This document shows, piece by piece, positions 1 through 12,129 of a stretch of 64,000 bases of DNA; the first letter of the stretch is position 1; each line of letters opens with the position of its first letter. Below the pieces are notes generated by a model that did no database searches, was not told where the DNA came from, and was given only the letters and a program-made list of their open reading frames with translations. The stretch is from Hirsutella rhossiliensis (lineage: Eukaryota; Ascomycota; Sordariomycetes; Hypocreales; Ophiocordycipitaceae): contig NW_025408667.1 of assembly GCF_020360975.1 (NCBI RefSeq), forward strand, positions 4,588,001 through 4,652,000. The letters run 5' to 3'. Both the position numbers and the translations under genes were made by a program.

Positions 1-1955
1 CCTACTTATAGGAGCTCTTATTATACGGTATAGTATTTATTAACTATAATACTAGCCGTCCGCTTAGAGTAGAATGCGTTTACCTACTTAACTAGCTCGC
101 GGGGTAAACCCCTTACTACGAGCTATTATAGAAGCCTATCCTTAAACACTCTATTATATATACCCTTAACGTCGAAGTTTATAAGACTAAGTACCTTACT
201 TATTCGCTATACTTTATAGATTTTCTTTTATAAGAGTACGAGAGCTTACTCCGCGGAACGCCTCTTCCTAGCTTTAAAGTAGTTAGTTAGTAATAGCCTA
301 AACGTTTCTACTATAAAGGAAATCCGCTTAGCTATTACTGCTTTTAGGATCTTACCTAGTATCGATAGTAATAATATTAGTCGTAAGGCCCTCGCTATAG
401 TATAATTATCTTTTCCTAGCTTCTTTAATAGGATAATCTTTACTATTCGCTATTACTTTAATAGGACTCTATATTCTACTAATAGCCGGAATAGATATAC
501 TACTTACTATTTAACTACTAGCTATAGCTATCTCTAGACTATAGCTAGTAGGCCGTTGTCTTTAAGCGCCTTCTAGGGTTTAGCTATTATAACTTTCCTT
601 TTAATCTCCTCTATAGTTAGTTCTAGTATAGGTACTAGCGCCCGTTACGGTCCTTTATATTTAGGCTTAATAGCGTCCGGTAGTAATAGGAAAAAGGTAC
701 TAAGTAGCTCCTCTGCTTATTCTTACTTATCTTTTATTACCGTTTTATTTTCCCTCTTTAACTATAGTACCTTTTCGTCTATATAGTTTATTCCCGCCTT
801 AAGGTATTTAGCGGCCCTTTAAATATTACCGTTATTAGCTAGAAAGTTATTTTAATACTATTATTTTTATTTACGAATAGCGTTATAGAATTCTTTCGCT
901 ACTTCTTTCGCTTACTTTTCTAGGTCTACTACTAGCTATCCTACTCGCCTTCTTAACCTAGCTTAATTTCTCTAGAAGGTATAGACCTATTATAGTTAGG
1001 TAAGGTCGGTCGTCTACTATCTCTTTATATATAGTAGTACCTTCGCCTATAGTATTAGGTTATTAATCGTACTAAGCACTACTTCTATAAAGCGGTCGGT
1101 CTAGTCTTATAAACTACTATCCTAAGATATTAGTTATAGCTCTTACTCGACCCTATTCCTAATTACTATCTAGGGCGCGTTCTTAAGTAAAAGCCTTAGT
1201 ATAAGGTCTCTTTTTAGTAGGTCGATATTAAAGGCTATATAAATAGCCCGGTAGTCCGATCTATATTCCGCTAGGTAAATAGCGTATTTTACTATATCGT
1301 CTACTAGTTCTATCGATATTAATATTAGATTAATCGTGCTTTCTTTATTTAGACCCTACTAAGTCTTTATACCGCGGGGGAGTAGGCTATAAAGGCTATA
1401 TTCGTTTATAAGGTCGATAATTAGTTAACCCTTACCTTATCTCCTCGACGTAATATAATCGCCTCCTTAGAGTAGGTCGTACTAATTAAAGTCCCCTACT
1501 AATACTATATTGGTTCGCTTACTAGTACCGTTATAGAAATAGGTAATTAGACCGCCTAGTTCTATTATCGTAAGAATTAAGGCCTCCTTATCCTTCCCTT
1601 ATATATATACCGATATTACTAAGATATCTCTATTTAGTAGATATAATATAGCCGCTATTAGGTCTAATAACGGTATCGGGACCTACTCTAAGTTAATATC
1701 CTTTTATATCTAAAGTATGCTCCTAACCGGCTATCCCGCCTTATTAGTCTATATCGGAAGTATCCTTAACTACTATAGCTTATCGGGGCCGTTACGATTA
1801 TCCTATCCTTCTTACGCGCGTAGGGCTTAGTAATTACTAGCACTATATAGTCCTTTAATTCCTCGTTATTTATAATACTAAGCTATACTATATCTCGCTT
1901 ACGTATATTAAGCTAAAAGATACCTAGCTTTCTATATATAGTATAGTAGGTTATA
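1..1955 (-). pseudogene. LINE-1 ORF2 remnant: endonuclease and start of reverse transcriptase
   Basis: The intact protein would nick target DNA and copy element RNA by target-primed reverse transcription. An APE-type endonuclease segment is visible on the minus strand at about 1300-1560, with a GDFN motif and a downstream SDYRAI-like motif that corresponds to the catalytic SDH region with H changed to Y. Near 120-260 a FDVKG-Y motif marks the start of the reverse-transcriptase fingers and palm. The catalytic YIDD box is outside the window. Many in-frame TAG/TAA codons sit at Trp and Gln positions, as RIP predicts. The start near 1955 follows directly after ORF1; the exact start codon is lost. 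Confidence 0.8.
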
Positions 1956-2805
1956 TAATCGATAATTCTAGCTAAGCGACTTATACGGTCCTCTATAAGG
2001 CACGTACTTTAGCTCTACTATAATATACTCCCTATAGTAGTACCTTAGCTTCGCGTATCTACTATAGGTCTATAGTTTCTTATATAAGAAGGCCTTATAA
2101 CTAATCTCTTAGTAGTTATAGTATTATACTAGTCCTTTACGCGGCTTAAAGATACTTATATACGCCGATTCCTTAGCTAGGTTAAAGTATTAGCTATCTA
2201 AGAGTTTCTTTATATCGCTCCCCTTTATAACGTAAATAACTATTAACCTATACGCTTTTCCTATCTCTTTATTACTTAACTATAAAATCTTAGTAATAGT
2301 AACGTTATTCTCTACGCTAAGTGCCTCGGCTATACTTATTAAGATATTACCTTCTACGTCTAATACTACTATGCGATTAGTATTATCGACCTTAACTAGG
2401 TAGAGTTAATCTCTTATAACCCGCGCTCCTATAACCGCTATCTTTTACGCGGCGTCTTTAACTCTCTAAAGTTTTATTTTATTCCTATATATAATCTTAA
2501 TACGTTCTACGTTCCGCGCGTCTTTTATAACTACCGCGTATCGCTACCCTTTATAACCCTCCTTCGCCCTTATCTTAGCCTTAACGGCTTACTAGATTTC
2601 TCCTACCTACGCTCTACCTTTATTTTAATCTTCGACTCGTAATAGGTCGATTATATAATAAAGTATATCGCTAAACGGCGATAGTATTATACGCGTTAAT
2701 AGGCTACTTAGGTTCGTTAATATATTTAACGGCGTTATTTAGGTAACGTACGTATACGAGGCTTAAGGGCTATTCCTCTTTAAGTTCGTTGCGGTATTAA
2801 ACGCT
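1955..2805 (-). pseudogene. LINE-1 ORF1 remnant, C-terminal part with CCHC zinc knuckles
   Basis: ORF1 of Tad LINEs is a Gag-like nucleic-acid-binding protein. The minus strand shows the family motif around NYQEISYKAF and further knuckle spacing near 2000-2130. In intact relatives these read C-x2-C-x4-H-x4-C; here every Cys is Tyr and every His is Tyr (TGY to TAY, CAY to TAY), a clear RIP signature. Upstream, at about 2250-2500, the typical RDQLYPIKVDN-like segment is recognisable. The N-terminal part lies beyond Copia-1 at 8841-9330. Confidence 0.8.
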
Positions 2806-2810
2806 TTAAG
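2806..2810. repeat. Copia-1 left target-site duplication (TTAAG)
   Basis: TTAAG precedes the left LTR and recurs at 8836-8840 after the right LTR. Removing the element and one copy restores the LINE-1 ORF1 frame on the minus strand. Confidence 0.8.
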
Positions 2811-3372
2811 TATAAGGAACGGTGTTCCTACTATAAATAAAGCAGCTATAATATACTCTCCTAATTATATAAGCTAATAAGTAGTATATTAATTATAGAT
2901 AAAATTTTATCCTATAGAGCAAGAATCGCTCGTTATTTTATATGTTATTATATATTAAATAGGGTGCCGGTTATCGTATAATTAGGAATCGAAGGAACAG
3001 AGCTAGCTTAGAATATTAGCTAAGAACTCTTAAGAACACCGGCACGACTAACCTCCTTTAAACACGAATATTAGTAAAACTAAGACACTTCTAGATTTAC
3101 TCGAGGTATTATAGAATTTCCTAGTCTTAGGGCTATACGGCAGCTAAAATCTAGTCCCGAAAGGTTCTTCCGTTTAGCTATAATTATCTATATAAGATAG
3201 CATGTCCGCTAGTAGATAGATAGAGAATAATTAACTTTAATACCTCTTCTATATACTAATATATTACTAATAAATTCTATTAAAAATCCTACCTTATACT
3301 CCTTCTTCCTCTCTATTACGTAGTCTTACGTGATTCCTTGATTTCCTAAAATTCCGCTTTTACTTATATACC
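2811..3372 (+). repeat. Copia-1 left (5') LTR
   Basis: 562 bp, running from TATAAGGAACGG to TTATATACC. It is nearly identical to 8274-8835 apart from scattered transitions. The first bases TATAA would have been TGTAA before RIP. Confidence 0.9.
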
Positions 3373-3439
3373 TTAAGAGGTTATAAGCCCGGCTTACTCC
3401 TTTTAAGCCGGGAAATTAACTTATACCTTTAAAATTCCT

Positions 3440-6400
3440 TGTCGAAATACCCGATTAAAATTCCTTTCGAAAATTACCTAAACGACTTCTTCTACCTTCC
3501 TACGCTTTTAAACTCCCGCCTAGACTTCTTAATCCCTACGAACGAAATAATACCGAATTTATATAAATTAGGTAGATAGAAAGAATATAAATTCTCTAGA
3601 CTTAAGGGAAATTTAAATTATACTCTTTAAAGTATAAAGATAAGAGCTATCCTTACTAAGGAAAAGCTTATCGCTACCTTAGAGCAAGAAAATCATATAA
3701 AAACTATAGAAGCTTTATCCTAGATTTTTCTTTAAGTTAAAGATAGCCCTTTAATATAAATTAAGTATTTAATAAATGCTAAAGCTACGTATAATAAGCT
3801 TATAAAGCTATATAATCCATCGAATTTCTTATCGAATTATTTACTTATAAAGCAGCTTTTTAATCTTAGTCCCTTAAGCTCTAATTTAGAGAAATACCTT
3901 TATAAGGTAAAAGAAATCTACGAGAATTTAAAATCCTATAATATAGAAATTCTAGAAGTTATCCTTATAGTATGGATTCTTAATTGCCTTAATAAGGAAT
4001 TTAGAAGCTATATTATAAATATTACGTAGAGCCTTAGGTATAATTCTACGGCGTTTACCCTCGAATCCCTAATAGCTAGTCTTCTAGACGAAGCTAGAAG
4101 AATAGAGGATATAGATAAATCTTTAGAGAAAGCCTTCTTAATATAAAGGAAGCCTTAGAAATCCCATAGAAATTCTATAGATACTCCTTATTATAAGGAA
4201 TATAAAAAACCAAGGCATTTTATATTAAATTACTATAAATTACACCCGAATAAGGCTCCTACTTATTAGGTTTTAAATAAAGGAAAAAAGGACGATAGGA
4301 CTCGAATTTCTAAGAAGAGAAAATCTTCTTCTTCTAAGAAGAAATCCCCTTCTAGTAGTATTTCTACTACTAATAAAAGAAGGAAGGCTCGAATTATAGA
4401 GCTAGAGTCCGATTCAGACGATAATAATAAGGTCTTAAATATAGCTTCGTAAGAAAATATAAACTTAGATATCGACCTTATAGACCTTTCTAGGGCTCCG
4501 ACCCCTATATAAACGTCTAAGGATTTAGAGGTAATTTTAACCTCTATAAATACCCTTATAGTAGAAGCTAATAAAGACTCTCTTTTAGGACCTCTAGAAG
4601 CCTCGATTCCTAGAATAAAGGAATTAGTTTTAAAGGTAAGAGAAGGAGGATTTCCTAGTTATAAGAATAAAAGGATCTTTAATTTTATTTATAATACTAG
4701 AGCTACTAAGTATATAGTATCGAATAAAAATTTCCTTATTAACTATAAAGAAATTAAGTCTAAAGTTTGCTAGGGAAAAGCTTCCTTTATATTAGTAAAA
4801 GGAAAGGGGGACTTAGTATTTAAGTTCCTATATAATAGTAAAAGGTATATCCTTCGAGACTGCTTTTATATACTTAAATTAGGGGGAAATATACTATCCT
4901 AATCTTATTTTAATAATACCTATAACTTACTAAGAGGAAATAAAGTCCTTTTATTAGATAATAAGGCTAAGGTCCTTACTAAAGGATTTCTTAGAAATAA
5001 ATTATATTATATTCCTATAGAACCTTTATTAGAAAGCTAATTAATCCTTATTATATCTTTAAAGGCAAAGGATATAGATTTTTATACTTAGCACTTACGC
5101 TTAGGCATATAAATAGTAGGGCTATTTTAGAAATATTAAAAGATATAATAAGGATATAAAAATGCCTCTAAAAGAGGAAAATAAAATAAGGCAATACGAA
5201 ATATATATTAGAGCTAAAGCAACGAATAAGGTTAATAAACAACCTTCGTATAAGTCTTATACCTATTTAGAAAAAATAGTATTAGATATTTAAGGGCTAA
5301 TTAAAGTACCTACTTATAATAAATATTACTATTATATTTCTTTCCTAGACGTAGGAACCTAATATCTAGAAATATACTTACTTCGAAAAAAGGGGGAAGC
5401 TCTAGATAGGTTCTTAGAATTTAAAAATAGGGTAGAAAATAACCCTAAAAATACTAGGATTAGAGAAGTATTTTCTAATAATGCTAAATAATTTATATAT
5501 AAAATAAAGCTTTATTACGAAAAAGAAGGAATTACCTTTAATTCTATTCCTTCTAGGGCGCCGGAATCTAACGGTAGAATAGAAAGAATAAATCGTACTA
5601 TATTAGAAAAAGTACGAGCTCTTTTATTTACTACTAGGCTTCTTAAATATCTATAGGGAGAAGCTATTTTAATAGCTACCTATTTATATAATAGATTACC
5701 GTATTCTACGATAGGATTTAAAAGTCCTATAGAAAAGAGGGATAATATAATACTACCCTTCGAAACCTTAAATAAAATTAAGACCTTTAGAAGCCTTATA
5801 TATTATAAGAGTAAAGACCCTAAAGATAAGCTAGATAATAGAGCTTTTAAGGGAATAATAGTAGGCTATTTAGAAAATGCATATAAAATCTAGGATTTTA
5901 CTAAGAGAAAGATTACTATCTTTAGAGATATTACTATACTAGAAAATAAATTTATAAAAAATCTAGAAATTTCTAGTAGTAATAATACCTTTAATTTTAA
6001 TTCTATTCTAAATAAAGATAAGCTAGAAAGCTATATCCCTATAGAGGAAGCTACTAGAGAACCTAGAAATAAAAGTCCCTTGCCCTTTATAAATAAAGAG
6101 TCTCTAAATAACGATCCTATTCCTACTACTAGTAAAATAGTAGTAGAATTACCTAAGAAGCCGGAAGGGTTTAATTCTAAATATATCGAATACCCTAACG
6201 TTAATTTATTTCTAAACTACGATTTTATAGAGTTAATTCTAGCTAGTATAGAAAATCAGGATCTAAAAATTCTAAAGACCTATAAATAGCTAATAAATAG
6301 CCCTAAAGTAGTATTTTAGAAAGAAGCTATAATTAAGGAAATTAGCTAGCTAATTAAATATAAAACTTAGGAATTTTCCTACCTCCTTAGGAATAGGGAG

Positions 6401-7920
6401 GCTATAGGAGGCCGCTAGGTCTATATTATTAAGAAGGATAGTTAAAATAATATAATAAAATATAAAGCCCGTTTTATAATATAGGGGTTTAAGTAGATCT
6501 ATAGCTTAGATTTCCTAGATACCTTCTCGAATATAGCTAGACCTAAATCTATTAGAATTCTACTTATTTTAGCTATTATTAACGAATTCGAAGCTTTAGA
6601 GATAGATATAATAAATGCCTTCGTATATACCGATATAGATAGCGAAGTATATATCGATCTTCCTATAGGCTACGAAGAATACGCTCTTAAAGAATATTAT
6701 TTAAAATATAGATTAGCTTATAGAGCTAAAGGAATTAAATTAACTAAATTCCTAGACCTATATAAAACCGGTCAAATTAAAGCAAAGCTAAAGAAAGCAT
6801 TATATAGCCTAAAATAAAGTCCTAAGCTCTAGTATAATTATTTAAAAATTATACTAAATAATCTCGGATTTCTTCCTCTTTTAATAGATAAAGGAGTATT
6901 TATAAATAAGGACTATAGTATAGCCTTAGTAATTTACGTCGACGACTTTCTTATAGTAGGGCCCTTTAAATCTATAATAAAAGAAAGATTATTTAAAGAA
7001 TTATCTAAATTCCTAGATTTTACTATCTTAGGAAATATAAAAGACTTCTTAGGTCTAAATATTATAATAAACCGAGAAAATAAAGAGCTATATATATCCT
7101 AAGAAAATTATACCTCAAATAAATTAAAGGAATTTAATAAAGAAGGTTTAGGAACTTGAATTTACCATGCTAGAGTAGGCTTTAAGCTTATAAAAAAAGG
7201 AATTACCTTCTAAGGAAGATATATTATAATTTTAGAAAGAAATAGGATCTCTATTATACTTAGCCTTATTTACTAGGCTAGATATCTTATATTCTATAAT
7301 TTCCTGCGCTAGATTCGCGGCTAAGCCCGACTAGACGTATTTTAAGGCTTTATATATAATTTAGAAATATTTAAATAAATTCCCTAGCCTAAAGATTAAA
7401 TATAATTACAATATCCCTTTTACCTATCTATATATAAAGGGTTTTACCGACTCTAGCTAAGCGTCGGATTTAACGGACGGAAAATCCTTTCTAGTTACTA
7501 TTTTTATATATATAATATAATAAGCTAGGCTTGCTCTAAGTAGAAAGCCGTTGCCTTTCTACCTACGAAGTAGAGTATATTAGCCTTAGGGAGGTAAATA
7601 AAGAAGCTATTTATTTAAATATACTTTTTAAAAATATTACTAAGGATCTATTTATTAAGATTCCTAATACTATACCTCTTATTTTAACGGATAATACTAC
7701 TGCTATTAAATTAGCAGAAAATCCAGAATTTTATAAAAGGTCTAAGTATATAAGATTAGCCTATTACTATACTAGAACTAGTATAAGAGAAGGGGAAATT
7801 AGAGTTTTTTATATTAAATTAGAAGATAATATAGCTAATATTTTTATAAAGGAATTAAGACCTAGATTACTCTATAAATTTAGAGACGGTCTATCCTTAA
7901 TATAAGCTCCTAAGTAATTA
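3440..7920 (+). pseudogene. Copia-1 gag-pol polyprotein remnant
   Basis: The intact polyprotein would supply capsid, protease, integrase, reverse transcriptase and RNase H. Going 5' to 3', a gag-like segment runs at ~3480-4250 and a lysine/serine-rich stretch (KKRKSSSSKKK) at ~4300-4390. An integrase core is seen near 5290-5700, with SNGRIERINRT as the conserved copia motif. A proline/serine linker follows at ~6000-6290; its 69-residue open stretch 6080-6289 is part of this linker, not a separate gene. The reverse transcriptase has YVDDFLIVG at ~6935-6961, and an RNase H-like tail ends near 7900. Frequent TAG/TAA at Gln and Trp positions abolish coding capacity. Confidence 0.88.
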
Positions 7921-8273
7921 AAAGCGGCTTTTTAGACATTTCTTATGCTTTCTATATCTTTCCCCTACTAGGTTTTTCCTTTTTAGGTTTCCTAAAGAAA
8001 TATTTACTAGGTTTTTATCTATTAAGATTTTCCTAGCAATAATAGGTTTAATATAAGGTTATCCTATAAATAATTATTATAACTATAGATTTTTCCTACC
8101 ATAGGTTTTTCTATTAGTATATACCTAAGGAATTCTTTTCCTAAGAAAGAATAGGTTTTTATATATCTTATTAAGGTATAAAAATAGTTTTCCTAAATTA
8201 GGTTTTTACCCTATATATATACTACTATAAATAAATTAGTAAAGAGTATATAAATCTACTCTTTAAGGGAGGC

Positions 8274-8835
8274 TATAAGGAACGGTGTTTCTACTATAAA
8301 TAAAGCAGCTATAATATACTCTCCCGATTATATAAGCCAATAAGTAGTATATTAATTATAGGCAAAATCTTATCCTATAAAGCAAGAATCGCTCGTTAAT
8401 TTATATATTATTATACACTAAACGGGTTGCCGGTTATCATATAATCGGGAATCGAAGGAATAGAGCTAGCTTAGAATATTAGCTAAGACCTCTTAAGAAT
8501 ACTAGCACGACCAACCTCCTTTAAACACGAATATTAGTAGAACCAAGACACTTCTAGATTCACTTAAGGTATCACGGAATTCCCTAGTCTTAGGGCTATA
8601 CGGCAGCCTAAATCTAGTCCCGAAAGGTTCTTCCGTTTAGCTATAATTATCTATATAAGACAGCATGTCCGCTAGTAGATAGATAAAGAATAATTAACCT
8701 TAACACCTCTTCTATATACTAATATATTACTAATAAATTCTATTAAAAATCCTACCTTATACTCCTTCTTCCTCTCTATTACGTAGTCTTACGTAATTCC
8801 TTAATTTCCTAAAATTCCGCTTTTACTTATATACC
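8274..8835 (+). repeat. Copia-1 right (3') LTR
   Basis: 562 bp, the same length as the left LTR and collinear with it. It is preceded by the polypurine tract AAGGGAGGC and followed by the TTAAG target duplication. Confidence 0.9.
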
Positions 8836-8840
8836 TTAAG
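8836..8840. repeat. Copia-1 right target-site duplication (TTAAG)
   Basis: Matches 2806-2810. Flanking sequence on both sides is LINE-1 ORF1. Confidence 0.8.
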
Positions 8841-9390
8841 ATTAAGCTACTCCCGAATCTATCTTAGGTCCTTCTTTATATTTTAAAGTTCCTCTTATAA
8901 CTCCTTATTCTCGCGATTAAACTCTCTACGTAATTCCTTAACTTAAGACTAGAGCTCTCGGATTAGGCTCTCTTAGGCATAGATAATATCGCTCTATTTA
9001 TATATCGTATCCTTTAATCTTCCTATTTTGCCTCCTATTCTCCGTTATACCTCTAGCACCCTCTAAAGCATCGCCTTACTAGTCTCGCTATTACTACGAG
9101 CCTTCTTTTCTTTAATTACGCGTTTAATTCCGGTTTCGGCTAGCGATATCCGCGTCGCTTAAGTCGCCGGTCTTTTTAATATCTTCGATATCGCGTTTTC
9201 GAGCGATCGAAGTATATCTTAGACCCTTCCGCTAGGCGTTACTCTACGCGTCGACCGCGTTAGAGATACTAACGGGCTACCTAACCCTACCGCGACCTAG
9301 CCTACGCTACCCCCCGCTATAGCGTATAGGCTAAATATACTACTATAAAATAAAAGCTAGGATAAAAGTCTTTATAAAAAAGGAGACCTT
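8841..9390 (-). pseudogene. LINE-1 ORF1 N-terminal part and 5' end
   Basis: Minus-strand translation gives a charged coiled-coil-like segment (IRELQ, VKELRREFNRENKEL) typical of the N-terminal half of Tad ORF1. It continues in frame across the Copia-1 insertion into 2805 and below. The 5' end and junction with LINE-2 are placed at about 9390, because LINE-2 ORF2 similarity stops there. The exact junction could be 50 bp either way. LINE-1 therefore seems to have landed inside LINE-2 in the same orientation. Confidence 0.65.
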
Positions 9391-9394
9391 AATT

Positions 9395-12020
9395 AAGATC
9401 TTAAAAAGTCTATTACGGTAAAGAGATTAGACCGTAGAGACCGTATAAACTTTTAGAGGGCCGTAATTAGCGTAGTGCGCTATATAGGTGCGATAACGTA
9501 TATCGCTACGTTTAGCGCCTATTAGATTCTATCCTTTAAGTAAGTAATTCGCGCTAGGATTAGCCGGCACGATCCTTATACCGGCCGGAGCGTCCCTAGA
9601 TACTAGACGTGGGCCCTATAAAGGAGGATCGGGAGGGCGTAGGCCGTGGCCGTATATTAAGTCGACCGAGGAGGAATTCCGCGCCGCGTGCTTAAGAGGT
9701 TTTAGATAAACTCAGCGACCTTCTTCGCCTTTATAGCCTACTTCTCTATATACGTTCGGAACGAGAGCTTTTTATTATACTAGACACCGAGCTAGCGGAG
9801 GTCCCGCTATAGCTTCTTCTCTATAGACCTATACTAGACCGATAGTAGGTCCCTATTATATCTAGGTCTTATAAAGTATATAACTTCCGTCTTCTTAGGA
9901 TTAAACACTACGCCGTTATTAGCGCCCTACTAGATAAGCTTACTCGTAGCATATATAGCCCGGATAGCCGTCTCCTATAGAGATTGGCCCTAGATTAGGG
10001 TAGCTACGTCGTCTATATAGCCGAAGCGCGAGTTCGGTTCCCCGATATAGTAGATAGGCGCGGTATATAAGAGGAAGAGAATCGGAGACGCCGGCGAGCC
10101 CTATAGGAGCCTATAAGTTAGCGGAGTCGTCGGCGTCGTAGTACTCTTAAGCCGAATCCTAGTCGACCGCTACTCTATAAAGCACCCTACCTATCGGACA
10201 AAGTTTATCGGCTAGCCTTATTCCTATAGCTATAGGAGAAGCCTATTCCGTAGCACCGTATCGAAGGCACCCTAAATATCTATTATAATAAGCGTAGCTA
10301 CTTCCCCTTAGGTAAGGGCCGTCTCTACGTCGTAAATTAATACTAGTACTAGGTCGAGTACCGAGCGTTTAGGGAGCGCACCCGCGTATTAGCCGTAGAT
10401 AACTCTTTACGTAATAGCGGCCTAAGCTAAACGGCGCGCTATTAGACGCTCGAGTCCCTTTCCTCGGTAGGCTAGGAGCGAGATAGGCCTCTAGCTTCTT
10501 AGGGTAAATAAGTCTCTCTTACCTAGCTTAGGGATTATTACTACCTTCGTAACGCGGAAGTAAGTTAGGTAGTAGCCTTAGTATAGGCAGCCCTTATATA
10601 GCTCCCTTATAGCCTCGCCGATATAGTTCTAGGCCCGACGTAGCATCCGGACTATAATACTATCTACTCCTAGAGAGGTATTCTTAGTAGAGGTATATAC
10701 GTGCGTTGCTTTAGCGAGCGTGACGCTATAATCGACGGACCTATACGGGGCCGCGACCTCCGGAATCTAGGGGTCTCGGATATCGTCCGCGGCTACGCGC
10801 CTCTTTAGAATCTCGGCCCGAAGTGCCTTCGCCTTCTTCGCTTAGGTTTTATAGACCGTATCGCCTACTTTAATAGGCGGGGCTTAGAATAGACTTAGTC
10901 TCTTTAACTATCGTATAATCTTATAGACGTCCTAGTTACTTTCGGCGCCTTTTAATACCCTCTACTAAAAGCATCTCTTAGCTCGTCGTACCGCCTAGCG
11001 TAGCTCCTACCGAGCTACCTAGACCTCCCTACTATGCCCTATAAGAAATATCCTCCTTATAGCCCTTAGCTAGGCCGCCGCTACGGTATACTCGCTATTT
11101 TATTATACGGTGCCTCTTATCTTTATTCTAGGCCGCCTGCCTATAGTATTAGCCGCTTCTTAAAGTAGGTAAGATAATGCCTTAGCTAGTCTCTCTAGGT
11201 GCTAGGACTTAGCTGCCGGCTAGGGTAGCGCGGTAGCCCTATCTCTTATAAGCTCTTCGAATCGCGTTATCTCTTCCTCTAAGCTAACCCTTAGTCTACT
11301 AGTTCTCGCGGGAGAGATAGTTTTACTAGGAAGCGTAATACTAATCGTAAAATAGTCCGAGCCTATATATAGGTATTCTTCTATAAGCGCGTCGGCCGCC
11401 GCGATATTAGTAAACGCTAAGTATATTATATTGCCTCGTATATGCGTGGCCTTACCTAGCGCTTTTAGTAGCCTAAGCCCGCGATTCGCTGCCTATTCGG
11501 TAATCGCCGCCCCGTGTTTAGCAGTCTATACTCCGGGCTACTACGAGCAATAGTAGGCGTTAAAGTCGCCCGCGATAAGGTATCTCTTAGGCACCTCCTA
11601 CTAGTAAAGGAGGTAATTAAGCGGCCTAGGGGTCCTCTTATATTAATAGAAGTTAATAATAAGGATGTCGTTAACCTAGAGCTAGAGTATATCGCGCGTA
11701 GGTATCGGATAGATCTACTTAACCTAGATATTCGTGTCGTTATAGGCGTATAATATTACTCTCGGAGCCTAGCCTAGCTCCTATATTTATTCTAGCGTAA
11801 AGACATAGAAAGCCTAGTATATCTAGGTCCTATATATCTCGCTCTCCCTTTCTATCTAGACGTTTAGTTCCTAGATAAGCACGATATCGTAATTTTCGGC
11901 CTTTGCTAGTTATAGGGCTATGCTATAAAATAGCCTTGCTTTAGCTATATTAGCCTAGAGGACTTAAATCGTCCTCCTATCTTAGCTTCTTAATCTTATA
12001 GGCTTATAACTTATTAGCAT
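9395..12020 (-). pseudogene. LINE-2 ORF2 remnant: APE endonuclease and reverse transcriptase
   Basis: The start is read as the ATG at 12020-12018, followed by the family segment LQANIAK with W/Q positions now stops. The endonuclease motif GDFNAYY (from GDFNAHH) lies near 11560. A long linker of Ala/Arg-rich sequence precedes the reverse transcriptase. The RT motifs PISLL (~10480), VDIQGAFD (~10290) and the catalytic box FGYIDDVA (10002-10025) are all recognisable. The small plus-strand open frame at 11514-11753 is the opposite strand of the endonuclease. Stops at Q and W codons inactivate it. The C-terminus ends at the LINE-1 junction. Confidence 0.88.
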
Positions 12021-12129
12021 TTAGGCGTGTTCTATTAATGTCTCTTCTTCGGAGACTCTACGCTGCTTATTACGACTATTATCTCGTCCTATAAAGGAAG
12101 GAGAGCTATAGGGTCGTGCGCCTATAAGC

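Larger units (their letters stand above)
1..2805 (-). mobile_element. LINE-1, Tad-type non-LTR retrotransposon, left portion (runs off the window)
   Basis: Minus-strand translation gives the end of ORF1 followed by ORF2 of a Tad-clade LINE. The coding sequence is heavily RIPed: almost no CA or TG, with TAG/TAA where W or Q is expected. The element continues to the right of Copia-1 at 8841-~9390; its 3' end and the catalytic part of the reverse transcriptase lie left of the window. The reading frame is restored when Copia-1 and one TTAAG copy are removed, so both halves belong to one element. Non-functional as it stands. Confidence 0.85.
2811..8835 (+). mobile_element. Copia-1, complete but RIPed Ty1/copia LTR retrotransposon
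   Basis: This 6.0-kb element has two 562-bp LTRs, a purine-rich tract AAGGGAGGC directly before the right LTR, and a plus-strand gag-pol in the Ty1/copia order (integrase before reverse transcriptase). It is inserted into ORF1 of LINE-1 with a 5-bp TTAAG duplication. Both LTRs and the interior are strongly depleted of CA/TG. The LTRs differ mainly by C/T and G/A changes at CpA-type sites, so LTR divergence cannot be used as a clock. Confidence 0.9.

Noticed and set aside
6080..6289. 69-codon open frame as a separate small gene
   Set aside because: It is the linker between integrase and reverse transcriptase of Copia-1, in frame with both.
11514..11753. 79-codon plus-strand ORF
   Set aside because: It is the opposite strand of the LINE-2 endonuclease domain, which is well recognised on the minus strand.
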